A stretch of DNA of 64,000 nucleotides. Source: Poseidonibacter parvus. GTDB lineage: Bacteria > Campylobacterota > Campylobacteria > Campylobacterales > Arcobacteraceae. Location: the NCBI RefSeq assembly GCF_001956695.1, contig NZ_CP019070.1:310001-374000 (forward strand). The letters run 5' to 3'. The translations under genes and the position numbers were made by a program. Shown here piece after piece: positions 8,475 through 17,536 of the stretch (positions are counted from its first letter, which is position 1; the number at the start of each line of letters is the position of its first letter). Below the pieces are notes generated by a model. That model did not search any database. It saw only the letters and a list, made by a program, of their open reading frames with translations, and was not told the origin of the DNA.

Positions 8475-8502
8475 CGCAAAATATAAATTAAAAAGGTAAC
8501 AA

Positions 8503-8748
8503 ATGAAAGCAATTGTAAACGTAGCATTAAAACAAGGTGTACTTGATGACCAAGGTAAAGCAACTCATCATGCATTAGATACTTTAGGATTTAAAGAAAC
8601 TGTAAAAGATGTAAGAATTGGTAAGCAAATTATCATTGAACTTAACTCTTCAAATGAAGCAGATGCTAAAGCAGAAGTTGTAAAGATGTGTGAAAAACTT
8701 CTTGCAAATACTGTTATTGAAGATTATGACATCGAAATAGTAGGTTAA
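8503..8748 (+). CDS. purS: FGAM synthase subunit PurS
   Basis: 81 residues, the usual PurS size. It is the small structural subunit that joins PurQ and PurL in the multi-subunit formylglycinamidine synthase of the purine pathway. Typical features are the start KAIVNVALKQGVLDDQGKAT and the strand VKDVRIGKQIIIEL, with a conserved C-terminal CEKLLANTVIEDY. A good AAAAGG site precedes the ATG. The stop codon is one base before the purQ start. purL is not in this window. Confidence 0.95.
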   Translation: MKAIVNVALKQGVLDDQGKATHHALDTLGFKETVKDVRIGKQIIIELNSSNEADAKAEVVKMCEKLLANTVIEDYDIEIVG

Positions 8749-8749
8749 T

Positions 8750-9421
8750 ATGAAAGTTTCAGTATTACAATTTCCAGGGACAAATTGTGAGTATGATACA
8801 CAATATGCTTTTGAAAAATTAGGTGCACAAGTTGAAATTGTTTGGCATAAAGAAAAAAAGATACCTGAAGATACAGATTTACTAGTAATTCCTGGTGGGT
8901 TTTCATATGGAGATTATTTAAGATCTGGTGCAATTGCTAGATTTGCTACTATTATGGATTCTGTTCAAGCTTATGCTGCAAAAGGTGGTAAAATTTTAGG
9001 AATTTGTAATGGTTTTCAAATTTTACTAGAAGCTGGATTATTACCTGGAGCTATGAAAAGAAATGATTCTTTACATTTTATTTCGAAATTTCATAATTTA
9101 AAAGTTATAAACAATGATAATACATTTCTTTCACTTTTAAAAGATGATCAAGTTTTAAATATTCCTGTAGCTCATCATGATGGAAATTACTTTATTGATG
9201 AAGCAGGTTTAAAAGAATTAGAACAAAATAATCAAATTTTATTGAAATATTGTGATGAAAATGGAACAGCTGAAAATATTAATGGTTCTGTTTCAAATAT
9301 TGCAGGTATTTGTAATAAAGAAAAAAATGTATTTGGTTTAATGCCTCATCCAGAGCGAGCAATGGAAGAATTACTTGGTGGAGATGATGGAATTAGAATG
9401 CTTAAAGGTTTTTTACAATAA
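8750..9421 (+). CDS. purQ: FGAM synthase glutaminase subunit PurQ
   Basis: 223 residues of class-I glutamine amidotransferase fold. The catalytic triad is clear: nucleophile C86 in GICNGFQ, and H200/E202 in MPHPERAM. It supplies ammonia from glutamine to PurL for the fourth step of purine synthesis. The N-terminal VLQFPGTNCEYDT and PGGFSYGDYLRSGAIAR blocks are diagnostic of PurQ. Coupled to purS with a 1-bp gap. A UUCG-capped hairpin follows the stop. Confidence 0.96.
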   Translation: MKVSVLQFPGTNCEYDTQYAFEKLGAQVEIVWHKEKKIPEDTDLLVIPGGFSYGDYLRSGAIARFATIMDSVQAYAAKGGKILGICNGFQILLEAGLLPGAMKRNDSLHFISKFHNLKVINNDNTFLSLLKDDQVLNIPVAHHDGNYFIDEAGLKELEQNNQILLKYCDENGTAENINGSVSNIAGICNKEKNVFGLMPHPERAMEELLGGDDGIRMLKGFLQ

Positions 9422-9424
9422 GAG

Positions 9425-9440
9425 TATAGCTTCGGCTATA
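9425..9440 (+). terminator. UUCG-tetraloop hairpin after purQ
   Basis: TATAGC, loop TTCG, GCTATA: a C(UUCG)G-closed stem immediately after the purQ stop. There is no T-run, so it may attenuate transcription or protect the mRNA 3' end rather than terminate fully. Confidence 0.45.
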
Positions 9441-9463
9441 TACTTATTGATAAAAAGCAAATT

Positions 9464-10534
9464 ATGAAAAAAATACTATCTCTAATAATTTTAGTAAATA
9501 TTTTATTATCAGTAAATTTATTTGCTGCAAAGAATCTATATGTTTCTTATAAAGAAATACCTAAAAAAGTATACAAAAATCAAAAATTCCAAATCAAATT
9601 AAAAGCTTTAATTACTACTAAAAACTTCGATTATATTACAACATCTTTTTCTAATTCTAAAAATATAAAAGTATTAAATCCAAAAAGTAAGTGGGTAAAT
9701 ACATCAGGTGCAAACTATGAAACAAATTTCTTTTTCAAAGTAGGTACGGGAAGTTTTAAATTACCAAGATTTTCAGTAAAGTTAATTAAAAATGGAAATG
9801 TTATAGAAACTACAAATTTAGGTGGTAGAAATATAACTTATTCAGATATTGCCACTGATGATGAAAGGTTTTCTAATATAATTGCAAAAGACTTTAAACT
9901 AAAAGCTTATAAAACTAAGCAATATAACAATAAAGAATCTTTAACAATAATAGATGTAGATGCTCTTAATTCAAATCTTGAAGATTTTAAAATTAAAGGA
10001 ATAGAAGAACAAGGTACTTCTGAATTAAATGATAATTATCCTAATCAAAATTTAATTTATTATCTAGTTCTTCCTATACATAAGAAAAAAATAGAGTTTA
10101 ATTATTATAATACAGCAACAAAAAGTTTTGTTACTGTTACAGTTCCTTTAATTTTACAAAACGAATTAGTTAGTACTCAAACAGATTTAAATCCTAATGA
10201 TTCAAGTTTTGAGAAATACAAAAAAATGGCATTAGTTGTTATATTAGTTTTATTCATACTTCTTTATATTTGGAAAAGAAATAAAATATATTTAATAATT
10301 TCAATTATTTTACTAATAGTTTCAGTGATTTATTTAATGCCTAATAGAACTGGAATTGTAAAAAAAGATTCATATATTTATATCTTACCTACTGATAAAT
10401 CAACAATATTCTTTCAATTAAAAAATGAAGAAAAAGTTGAAGTTTTAAATAAAAAAAGAGAATTTATAAAAGTAATGGGAATTAAGAATAAGTTTATTGG
10501 ATGGATAAAGGAAGAAAATCTTGGCAAGAATTAG
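9464..10534 (+). CDS. Periplasmic/membrane protein with BatD-like and SH3-like parts
   Basis: 356 residues: signal peptide about 1-21 (ends NLFA), a beta-rich periplasmic region of about 220 residues with a BatD-like feel (PKKVYKNQKFQIKLKALI), two transmembrane helices at about 250-268 and 273-292, and a C-terminal tail of about 60 residues resembling a bacterial SH3-type domain (GIVKKDSYIYILPTDKS, FIKVMG, GWIKEENL). The function is unknown; an envelope protein in the same place between purQ and plsC is what I recall from Campylobacter. plsC begins 14 bp before its stop. Confidence 0.6.
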   Translation: MKKILSLIILVNILLSVNLFAAKNLYVSYKEIPKKVYKNQKFQIKLKALITTKNFDYITTSFSNSKNIKVLNPKSKWVNTSGANYETNFFFKVGTGSFKLPRFSVKLIKNGNVIETTNLGGRNITYSDIATDDERFSNIIAKDFKLKAYKTKQYNNKESLTIIDVDALNSNLEDFKIKGIEEQGTSELNDNYPNQNLIYYLVLPIHKKKIEFNYYNTATKSFVTVTVPLILQNELVSTQTDLNPNDSSFEKYKKMALVVILVLFILLYIWKRNKIYLIISIILLIVSVIYLMPNRTGIVKKDSYIYILPTDKSTIFFQLKNEEKVEVLNKKREFIKVMGIKNKFIGWIKEENLGKN

Positions 10535-11207
10535 AGGAATAATACTTTTAATACAGTTTACAATAACAGTTGCAATAACAGTTTTAGCAATGTACTTATT
10601 TAGAAATCATACACATAAAGTTATAAAACTTTGGATGAAAATTCAGATTAAACTTTTAGGTATAAAAATTCAAACTGTAGGAAAAATTGATGAATCATGT
10701 GATTTAGTTCTGATGAACCATCAATCTTTATTAGACATTATTGTAATGGAGTATATTCACAACAGAGATTTAGCTTGGGTTGCAAAAAAAGAAATTGCAG
10801 ATTTATTCTTTTTTGGACATATTATAAAAGCTCCTCGAATGATATCTATTGATAGAGAAAATAAAGCTGGAATTATGCACTTATTTAAAGAAGTAAAAGA
10901 CAGACTAGAAAAGAAAAGACCAATTGCAATGTTTCCAGAAGGTACAAGATCAGATGGAACAAAAATGCTTAAGTTTAAAGCAGGTGCAAAAATGGTTGGT
11001 AATAAATTTAAATTAAAAGTACAACCAGTTGTTATGTTAAATACTAGAAATATAGTAGATTCAAAGAAATTAACGGCCACACCAGGAACTGTAAAAATTA
11101 TATATTTAGATCCAATTCAAGCAGACAAATCAACTTCGTGGTTTGAAGATACAGAAATAAAAATGAATGAAGTATTTGAGCAAGAGATAAAAAGTTATGT
11201 CTCTTAG
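10521..11207 (+). CDS. plsC: 1-acyl-sn-glycerol-3-phosphate acyltransferase, PlsC
   Basis: 228 residues with an N-terminal membrane helix (about 7-26). Acyltransferase block I is N-H67-Q-S-L-L-D72, and the glycerolphosphate-binding block is FPEGTR (138-143). It converts lysophosphatidate to phosphatidate in membrane lipid synthesis. The start is a TTG inside the end of the preceding gene, with AAGGAAG about 7 nt upstream; overlap 14 bp. Its own end overlaps crcB by 11 bp, so three genes are coupled. Confidence 0.93.
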   Translation: MARIRGIILLIQFTITVAITVLAMYLFRNHTHKVIKLWMKIQIKLLGIKIQTVGKIDESCDLVLMNHQSLLDIIVMEYIHNRDLAWVAKKEIADLFFFGHIIKAPRMISIDRENKAGIMHLFKEVKDRLEKKRPIAMFPEGTRSDGTKMLKFKAGAKMVGNKFKLKVQPVVMLNTRNIVDSKKLTATPGTVKIIYLDPIQADKSTSWFEDTEIKMNEVFEQEIKSYVS

Positions 11208-11583
11208 TTGGCAAACTATCTTAGCAATTGGAGCAGGAGGTTTCCTTGGTGCAATAGCTCGTGCTTATAGTGTTCATTTGTCAAATAAATATATTCCTTT
11301 AGATATTCCTCTTGGAATATTAATTGTAAATGTTATTGGTTCTTTTATAATAGGAATACTTTTTGCTTATTTTGCAAATATTGCAGTTTCTGATACTCTA
11401 AAAGCCTTTTTAACTACAGGATTTCTTGGAGCTCTTACTACATATTCAACTTTTGCTATTGAATCATACTTACTATTTGGAACATCAATATATTTAGCAA
11501 TTACAAATATAGTTTTAAATGTTTTTGGAACAATTATTGCTGCTGGTTCTGGTTATAAAATAGTTCAATTCTTCTTTAAATAA
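11197..11583 (+). CDS. crcB: Fluoride channel CrcB/Fluc
   Basis: 128 residues with four membrane helices, the right size for a Fluc subunit, which works as an antiparallel dual-topology dimer exporting fluoride. Visible signatures are GGFLGAIARA near residue 13, the N-x-x-G-S-F-x-x-G motif (NVIGSFIIG), and TGFLGALTTYSTFAIE near residue 73, containing the polar track and Phe box. A single gene copy implies a homodimer. No fluoride riboswitch is seen upstream, where the gene overlaps plsC. Confidence 0.93.
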   Translation: MSLSWQTILAIGAGGFLGAIARAYSVHLSNKYIPLDIPLGILIVNVIGSFIIGILFAYFANIAVSDTLKAFLTTGFLGALTTYSTFAIESYLLFGTSIYLAITNIVLNVFGTIIAAGSGYKIVQFFFK

Positions 11584-11613
11584 ATCACAAAAAAATTTTA
11601 AGCATTAAAAAGT

Positions 11614-11619
11614 TATAAT
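11614..11619 (+). promoter_or_regulatory. Candidate -10 box for tatA-argS
   Basis: TATAAT in the 63-bp gap between crcB and tatA, 27 bp before the tatA start, with an AAGGA ribosome site following. Confidence 0.45.
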
Positions 11620-11646
11620 AAGTCCAAATTAACATAAGGATTAGTC

Positions 11647-11877
11647 ATGGGAATGCCTGGCGGAATGGAATGGATATTAATAGCTTTAGTAGTACTACTA
11701 CTATTTGGAGGTAAAAAAATACCTGAATTAGCTAAAGGTCTAGGTTCTGGAATTAAAAACTTCAAAAAAGCTGTAAAAGATGATGAAGAAAATGAAGTTG
11801 CTGAAAACAAAAATGATGAAATCGAAAAAAAAGCTGAAGCTAAAGTAGAAGACAAAAACGAAACTAAATCAGTATAA
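11647..11877 (+). CDS. tatA: Twin-arginine translocase subunit TatA/E
   Basis: 76 residues with the TatA layout: short periplasmic N-terminus, transmembrane helix (about 8-20), [20 protein letters not shown] hinge and amphipathic helix, then an acidic/lysine-rich disordered tail. It oligomerises to form the conduit of the Tat pathway for folded proteins such as cofactor-containing respiratory enzymes. tatB and tatC are not in the window. It is followed 10 bp later by argS, a pairing I recall from other Campylobacterota. Confidence 0.93.
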   Translation: MGMPGGMEWILIALVVLLLFGGKKIPELAKGLGSGIKNFKKAVKDDEENEVAENKNDEIEKKAEAKVEDKNETKSV

Positions 11878-11887
11878 GAGTAGATAA

Positions 11888-13477
11888 TTGCAAAATTTAG
11901 TAAAAGAATACATTGAAAGTATATTAGAAACTAGCGTTGTTCTTGAGAAACCAAAAGATGTGTCTTTTGGTCATTATGCAACTCCTGTTGCATTCTCACT
12001 TGCCAAAGAATTAAGAAAATCTCCAATGATTATTGCAAATGATTTAGCCTTAAAATTTGAAAACTCAACTATGTTTGAAAAAGTGGAAGCAGTAAAAGGT
12101 TTTATAAACTTTAAACTTTCAGCTTCATTTTTACAAGAATTAGTTGATACTTCTTTAAAAAGTGGAAATGAATTTGCAAAAGAAGAAACAAAAAAAGAAA
12201 AAATTCTTTTAGAGTATGTTTCAGCAAACCCAACTGGTCCTCTTCACATAGGTCATGCACGTGGTGCAATTCAAGGTGATACAATTGCACGTGTTGGAAG
12301 ACACTTAGGTTTTGATATTACAACTGAATACTATGTAAATGATGCAGGTTCTCAAATGGATATGCTAGGACTTTCTATTGCTTTAGCTGCTAGAGAATTT
12401 ATCTTTAAAGAAGAAGTACAATACCCTGAAACTTATTATAGAGGTGAATACTTAGAAGAAATTGCGCCAGCAGTAATTGAAAAATTTGGAGCTGATGCAC
12501 TAAGAGATGAATCTAGATATAAAGAAATTGCATTTTTCGCAAAAGATTTAGTTATGGATATTATCACAAGTGATTTAAAAGATTTAGGTATTGAGTTTGA
12601 CACTTTTGTATCTGAAAAATCACTTTATTCTTCTTGGGATGAAACAAGAAAAGTATTAGAAAATAATGATTCACTTTATACTAAAGATGAAAAGGTTTGG
12701 ATTCGTTCAACTAATATTGGTGATGATGTAGATAGAGTTGTTGTAAGAGATAATGGAGTTCCAACTTATCTTGCTGGTGACATTATTTACCATAAAAATA
12801 AATATGATAGAGGTTTTGACGAATATATTAATATTTGGGGAGCTGATCATCATGGTTATATCAAAAGAGTTAAAGCTGCAATTGAGTTTTTAGGAAATGA
12901 TTCTTCTAAACTTGAGGTACTTTTATCTCAAATGGTTTCACTTTTAAAAGGTGGAGAACCCTACAAAATGTCTAAACGTGCTGGTAATGTCATTTTAATG
13001 TCTGATATTACAAAAGAGATTGGTTCAGATGCTTTAAGATTTGTATTTTTAACTAAAAAAAGTGATACGCATTTAGAGTTTGACTTAGATAGATTAACTA
13101 ATCAAGATAGCTCAAACCCAATTTTTTATATTAATTATGCTCATGCAAGAATTAATCAAGTATTTAAAAAAGCAGAATTAACTTTTGATGATATTAAAGA
13201 TGAAAGTTTTGAAAACTTAAATCAAGATGGTTTAAATTTAATTTATGAATCTCTATTATTAGGTTCAGTTCTAAATGAAGCCTTTGCAAAAAGAGAAATG
13301 CAAAAAGTTACTGAATATTTAACTTCACTAGCAGCATCTGTTCACAAGTTCTATAATGACCATAAGGTTGTAGGAAGTGCTGAACAGAATATGTATCTAA
13401 AAGCATTAAGTATGTCAGCTTTAAGTATTAGAGTTGGTTTAGATTTATTAGGAATAAAAGCTAAGGATAAAATGTAA
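11888..13477 (+). CDS. argS: Arginyl-tRNA synthetase
   Basis: 529 residues. Class-I synthetase signatures: HIGH at 120-123 within ANPTGPLHIGHARGA, and KMSKR (360-364) within GEPYKMSKRAG. The N-terminal Add-1 domain and C-terminal DALR anticodon-binding domain (INYAHARINQVF onward) are both present. It charges tRNA-Arg, in the cytoplasm. The start is TTG, 10 bp after tatA. The stop overlaps the ATG of the following microprotein gene (TAATG). Confidence 0.95.
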   Translation: MQNLVKEYIESILETSVVLEKPKDVSFGHYATPVAFSLAKELRKSPMIIANDLALKFENSTMFEKVEAVKGFINFKLSASFLQELVDTSLKSGNEFAKEETKKEKILLEYVSANPTGPLHIGHARGAIQGDTIARVGRHLGFDITTEYYVNDAGSQMDMLGLSIALAAREFIFKEEVQYPETYYRGEYLEEIAPAVIEKFGADALRDESRYKEIAFFAKDLVMDIITSDLKDLGIEFDTFVSEKSLYSSWDETRKVLENNDSLYTKDEKVWIRSTNIGDDVDRVVVRDNGVPTYLAGDIIYHKNKYDRGFDEYINIWGADHHGYIKRVKAAIEFLGNDSSKLEVLLSQMVSLLKGGEPYKMSKRAGNVILMSDITKEIGSDALRFVFLTKKSDTHLEFDLDRLTNQDSSNPIFYINYAHARINQVFKKAELTFDDIKDESFENLNQDGLNLIYESLLLGSVLNEAFAKREMQKVTEYLTSLAASVHKFYNDHKVVGSAEQNMYLKALSMSALSIRVGLDLLGIKAKDKM

Positions 13478-13596
13478 TGAAATGGTTTTTAATTATATTA
13501 GCAGTTGTTGTAGCAATTGCAATTTATACAGGTAATATGGGTGGCGCAAAAGATGCGGCTGGTAATTATAATAAAATCTTGAGACCTGCAAATTAA
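13477..13596 (+). CDS. 39-residue single-span microprotein after argS
   Basis: ATG overlaps the argS stop by one base (TAATG), giving a 39-codon frame ending at 13596. The product opens MKWFLIILAVVVAIAIYTG, a clear membrane helix or signal anchor, then a small, neutral tail containing GGAKDAAGNYNKILRPAN. The coupling to argS and a strong terminator right after it make a real gene likely. I do not recognise a family. It may sit in the inner membrane. Confidence 0.65.
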   Translation: MKWFLIILAVVVAIAIYTGNMGGAKDAAGNYNKILRPAN

Positions 13597-13604
13597 ATTT
13601 TAGT

Positions 13605-13637
13605 TAAAAAAGAGAGAAGTTACTTCTCTTTTTTTTT
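13605..13637. terminator. Bidirectional terminator between argS unit and rsfS
   Basis: AAAAAAGAGAGAAG ... CTTCTCTTTTTTTT: a GAGAAG/CTTCTC stem flanked by A-run and T-run, serving the rightward argS unit and the leftward nadD-rsfS unit. Confidence 0.8.
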
Positions 13638-13962
13638 AGTATTCTTCTTTATTGTCTAATTTACTTAGGAAATCTTCCATAGTATATTTAGCTCTATATT
13701 CTTCACTCATTAAGTGAATAAACATATCACCTAAATCGATAACTGTCCAGTTATCATCTTCATTTACTCTTAAGAATTCTTCACCCATTGGCTTTAATTC
13801 TTCTTTTAAGTAATTTAACAATGCAAATGCATGTTTTGAGTTTAATGTAGTTGCAATAACAACATAATCAACAATGTAATCTTTTGATGTTAAATCGATA
13901 ACATCAATATTTTCTGCTTTTTTTTCATCTAAAAGCGCTTTAATAGTTTCTAGTCTATTCAA
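13636..13962 (-). CDS. rsfS: Ribosome silencing factor RsfS
   Basis: 108 residues of the RsfS/Iojap family, which binds ribosomal protein L14 and blocks subunit joining during starvation. Typical segments are IDLTSKDYIVDYVVIATT, the E-W-like site here ELKPMGEEFLRVNEDDNWTVIDLGDMFIHLM, and RAKYTMEDFL at the end. The start is TTG with an AAAGG site; the gene lies 3 bp after nadD, the usual bacterial pairing. Confidence 0.93.
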   Translation of the reverse strand: MNRLETIKALLDEKKAENIDVIDLTSKDYIVDYVVIATTLNSKHAFALLNYLKEELKPMGEEFLRVNEDDNWTVIDLGDMFIHLMSEEYRAKYTMEDFLSKLDNKEEY

Positions 13963-13965
13963 GAA

Positions 13966-14514
13966 TTAACCTTTTTTATTTCTTTGAAGATTTATTATAT
14001 CTTCTTTTATTTGTATAGGTATAAAGTTTAAATCAATTTTATCTCTAAGCTTAGTAGAACTAATATCAATATCAACTTTTAAGTTTTTAAACTTTGTAAA
14101 ATTATTATCAATAAAACCACTTCTTGAAGCAACAACAAAATCAACTAAAGATTTGAGTTCTTCAATTCCCTGCCATTTATTTAAATCTTTTACATTATCA
14201 GCACCAATAATTAAATAAATCTTTGATGGTTTATATAAGTTTTTTAAATATTTGATAGTTTCAATTGAGTAAACAGCTCTTTTTTGTTTTACTTCATAAT
14301 CACAAATTTCTACTTTAGAAGTCTTAGAAAAAACTTTTCTTAAAAGTTGTTCTCTAATATTTGGTTCGTAATTAAAGCTATTTTTAAAAGGGTTTAAATA
14401 TGTAGGAACTACAATTAATTTATCAATATTAAGTTCTTTTAATGCCTCATTTACAATCGCTTCATGAGCTATATGTACGGGGTCAAAACTACCACCAAAT
14501 ACTGCAAGTCGCAC
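13966..14514 (-). CDS. nadD: Nicotinate-nucleotide adenylyltransferase, NadD
   Basis: 182 residues with the nucleotidyltransferase motif GGSFDPVHIAH near the N-terminus and the second motif S-S-T-K-L-R near the C-terminus. It adenylates nicotinate mononucleotide to deamido-NAD in NAD synthesis. The start is GTG (14514-14512). It is slightly shorter than the E. coli enzyme (213). It is divergent from gapA and drives the nadD-rsfS pair. Confidence 0.93.
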   Translation of the reverse strand: MRLAVFGGSFDPVHIAHEAIVNEALKELNIDKLIVVPTYLNPFKNSFNYEPNIREQLLRKVFSKTSKVEICDYEVKQKRAVYSIETIKYLKNLYKPSKIYLIIGADNVKDLNKWQGIEELKSLVDFVVASRSGFIDNNFTKFKNLKVDIDISSTKLRDKIDLNFIPIQIKEDIINLQRNKKG

Positions 14515-14602
14515 CTAAATCATACCTTTATTATATACTTAAATAATATTATAGCAACTTTTGGATAAAATATCTACCAATTAAGATTTATAAAGGGAAA
14601 AT

Positions 14603-15598
14603 ATGGCTGTTAAAGTTGCAATTAATGGATTAGGAAGAATTGGAAGATGTGTAGCAAAGATAGTTGCTTCAAGAAATGATGTTGAATTAGTAGCAGTAAA
14701 TGCTAGTGGTAGTGAAGATATGATTCAATATAACCTAAGATATGACACAGTTCATGGAAATAACCAAGATATAAAAGTTGAAGATGGTTTTATTACTATT
14801 GGAAATGATAAAGCTAAATTATTGGCAGAGCGTGATCCTGCTAAATTAGATTTTGCTTCTTATGGTGCAGACGTTGTTCTAGAATGTACTGGTGCTTTTT
14901 TAACTCAAGAAGCATGTCAAGCATATGTTGATAATGGTGTTAAAAAAGTTGTAATGAGCGCACCTGCAAAAGATGATACTCCAACGTTTGTAATGGGTGC
15001 AAATGAAGAGAAATATGAAGGTCAATCAATTGTTTCAAATGCTTCTTGTACTACAAATGGTTTAGCTCCAGTTGCTAAGGTTCTTGATGATACTTACGGA
15101 ATTGAAAAAGGTTTAATGACTACAATTCATTCATACACTTCATCTCAACCAATTTTAGATGCAAAAGATAAAAAAGATCCAAGAAAAGGAAGAGCAGGAG
15201 CTACTAACTTAATTCCAGCATCAACAGGTGCAGCAAAAGCAATTGGAAAAGTTATGCCACATTTAAATGGAAAACTTAACGGTCAAGCAATTAGAGTTCC
15301 AACTCCAAATGTATCAATGGTTGATTTAACAGTTACACTTAAAAAAGATACAACACTTGAAGAAGTACAAGCTGCATTTACAAATGCATCAACTGGAAAC
15401 TTAAAAGGAATTTTAGGAATAGATACAGAAGGAAGAGTAAGTTCTGATTTCAATGGTGAAACTTTATCAACTGTAGTTCCACTTGATACAATTCAAGTAA
15501 TTGAAAATAATATGGTAAAAGTTCTTTCATGGTATGACAATGAGTGGGGTTACTCTACAAGACTTGTAGACATGGGTGTACACGTAGCAACAAACTAA
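14603..15598 (+). CDS. gapA: Glyceraldehyde-3-phosphate dehydrogenase (NADP-type cofactor site)
   Basis: 331 residues. The active Cys149 lies in SNASCTTNG and the base His176 in TTIHSYT; the NAD(P)-binding GLGRIGR is at 9-15. In NAD-dependent enzymes an Asp follows the Asn at about position 33 (V-N-D); here the sequence is V-N33-A34-S35, as in the NADP-preferring, gluconeogenic GapB type. Cofactor preference is thus inferred to be NADP or dual. The residue after SCTTN is Gly instead of the usual Cys. It leads the gapA-pgk-tpiA-fabI set. AAGGG precedes the ATG. Confidence 0.93.
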   Translation: MAVKVAINGLGRIGRCVAKIVASRNDVELVAVNASGSEDMIQYNLRYDTVHGNNQDIKVEDGFITIGNDKAKLLAERDPAKLDFASYGADVVLECTGAFLTQEACQAYVDNGVKKVVMSAPAKDDTPTFVMGANEEKYEGQSIVSNASCTTNGLAPVAKVLDDTYGIEKGLMTTIHSYTSSQPILDAKDKKDPRKGRAGATNLIPASTGAAKAIGKVMPHLNGKLNGQAIRVPTPNVSMVDLTVTLKKDTTLEEVQAAFTNASTGNLKGILGIDTEGRVSSDFNGETLSTVVPLDTIQVIENNMVKVLSWYDNEWGYSTRLVDMGVHVATN

Positions 15599-15626
15599 TT
15601 AGAAATTTTAATAAAGGCAAAAACAT

Positions 15627-16823
15627 ATGAAATTACAAGAACTTAAAAATATTGATATCTCCGGTAAAAGAGTATTTATTAGATGTGACTTTAATGTACC
15701 AATGGATGAGTACAATAACATCACTGATGACAGAAGAATTAGATCAGCTTTAAATACAATCAGATATTGTATTGATAACGATTGTTCAATTATCTTAGCA
15801 TCACATTTTGGTAGACCAAAAGAAAAATTTGACCCTGAATTTTCATTAAAACCTGTTGCAAAAAGATTACATACACTTTTAAAACAAGATATTAAAATGG
15901 CTGAGCACATAGTAAGACAAGAAACTTTAGATCTTGCAAAAGCTCTTAAACCAGGTGAAATATTATTATTAGAAAACCTTAGATATAACGATGGTGAAAA
16001 AGAAAATGACCCTGTTTTTGCCGAAAAATTAGCTTCAATGGCTGATGTATTTATTAATGATGCTTTTGGTGTATCTCATAGAGCACATGCTTCTGTTGAA
16101 GGTATTGCTAAGCATTTCGATATTGAACATAAAGCAGCAGGTTTCTTACTTGCAAAAGAGATTAAATTTTTCCATCACATTGTACATGAACCTAAGCGTC
16201 CTTTTGTTTCTATTGTTGGTGGTTCAAAAGTATCTGGAAAACTTGAAGCATTATATAATTTAGTTCCAAAAGTTGATAAGATCTTAATTGGTGGAGGAAT
16301 GGCCTTTACATTCTTAAAAGCACTTGGACATGAAGTTGGTAATTCATTAGTTGAAGAAGATTTAATTCCTGAAGCACTTAGAATTATGGAAGAAGCAAAA
16401 AAATTAGGTGTTAAACTTTATTTACCTGTAGATGTAGTTGCAGCTGAAGCTTTTGATTCAGAAGCAATTGCAAAACATGTAACAGTTCAAGAAATACCAA
16501 AAAATTGGATGGGACTTGATATTGGACCAGCAACTGCTCAGTTATTCTCTCTTGCCTTAAGAGATGCAAATACTATTTTATGGAATGGACCAATGGGTGT
16601 TTATGAAATGGACAAATTTGCAAAAGGTAGTACAAAAGTATCACATGCAGTTGCGTCTTCTTTTGCTACAACTGTTGTTGGTGGTGGTGATACAGCTGAC
16701 TTAGTTAGAGTAACAGGTGATGAAGATGAAATGACATTTATTTCAACTGGTGGTGGAGCTTCTTTAGAATTAATTGAAGGAAAAATTCTTCCAGGTGTTA
16801 AAGCACTTCTAATAGAGGAATAA
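15627..16823 (+). CDS. pgk: Phosphoglycerate kinase
   Basis: 398 residues with the N-terminal substrate-binding [10 protein letters not shown] (near 20-29), the ASHFGRPK loop, the [10 protein letters not shown] block, and the C-terminal nucleotide-binding GGGDTADLV plus [13 protein letters not shown]. It interconverts 1,3-bisphosphoglycerate and 3-phosphoglycerate with ADP/ATP in the cytoplasm. It lies 28 bp after gapA and 2 bp before tpiA, so is co-transcribed with both. Confidence 0.97.
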   Translation: MKLQELKNIDISGKRVFIRCDFNVPMDEYNNITDDRRIRSALNTIRYCIDNDCSIILASHFGRPKEKFDPEFSLKPVAKRLHTLLKQDIKMAEHIVRQETLDLAKALKPGEILLLENLRYNDGEKENDPVFAEKLASMADVFINDAFGVSHRAHASVEGIAKHFDIEHKAAGFLLAKEIKFFHHIVHEPKRPFVSIVGGSKVSGKLEALYNLVPKVDKILIGGGMAFTFLKALGHEVGNSLVEEDLIPEALRIMEEAKKLGVKLYLPVDVVAAEAFDSEAIAKHVTVQEIPKNWMGLDIGPATAQLFSLALRDANTILWNGPMGVYEMDKFAKGSTKVSHAVASSFATTVVGGGDTADLVRVTGDEDEMTFISTGGGASLELIEGKILPGVKALLIEE

Positions 16824-16825
16824 AA

Positions 16826-17536
16826 ATGGCAATTATTGCTTCGAATTTTAAAACAAACCATACAAGAAAATCAACAGCTGATTTTATAAATAATGTAAAT
16901 GATTTTTTAAATACAAATAGTATTAGTGAAGATGTATATGTTTTCCCAACAGCAACTTCTCTTGATACATTTGCTACTGTTTCAAATTTAACACTAGGAG
17001 CTCAAAATGCTTATGCAACAGCAAATGGCTCATTTACAGGTGAAATAGGAACAGAACAATTAGATGAATTTGGAATTAAAACAATTCTAATAGGTCACAG
17101 TGAAAGAAGACATGTTCTTAATGAATCTCAAGAAGAAATTGCAAAAAAATTCAGCTTTTACAGCGAGCTTGGATACAAAGTAATTTATTGTATTGGTGAA
17201 CCTTTAGAGGTAAAAGAACAAGGTTTAGAGCAAACTTTAGAGTATATTTATGAGCAATTTGTAGGAATTGATACAAATTATGAAAATTTAATCTTAGCTT
17301 ATGAACCTGTTTGGGCAATAGGAACTGGGGTTACTGCTACAAATGAAGATATAAAATCTGTTCATTCTGCAATTAAAGCAAGAATTGCAAAACCACTTTT
17401 ATATGGTGGAAGTGTTAAAGTAGCAAATGTTCGTGAAATCTGTTCTTTAGATGGTGTTGATGGAGCATTAATTGGAACTGCTTCTTGGAAAGTTGAAGAT
17501 TTTAAACAAATTATTGAAAATACAAAGGATTTATAG
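16826..17536 (+). CDS. tpiA: Triosephosphate isomerase
   Basis: 236 residues, shorter than E. coli TpiA (255) but complete for catalysis: N7 and K9 in SNFKTN, electrophile H91 in IGHSERR, base E160 in AYEPVWAIGTG, and the phosphate-binding YGGSVK. It interconverts DHAP and glyceraldehyde-3-phosphate. Short TpiA forms are usual in Campylobacterota. It is directly abutted by fabI. Confidence 0.96.
   Translation: MAIIASNFKTNHTRKSTADFINNVNDFLNTNSISEDVYVFPTATSLDTFATVSNLTLGAQNAYATANGSFTGEIGTEQLDEFGIKTILIGHSERRHVLNESQEEIAKKFSFYSELGYKVIYCIGEPLEVKEQGLEQTLEYIYEQFVGIDTNYENLILAYEPVWAIGTGVTATNEDIKSVHSAIKARIAKPLLYGGSVKVANVREICSLDGVDGALIGTASWKVEDFKQIIENTKDL

Noticed and set aside
11150-11197. Fluoride riboswitch before crcB
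   Set aside because: The upstream bases are plsC coding sequence with an 11-bp overlap; no conserved riboswitch core was seen.
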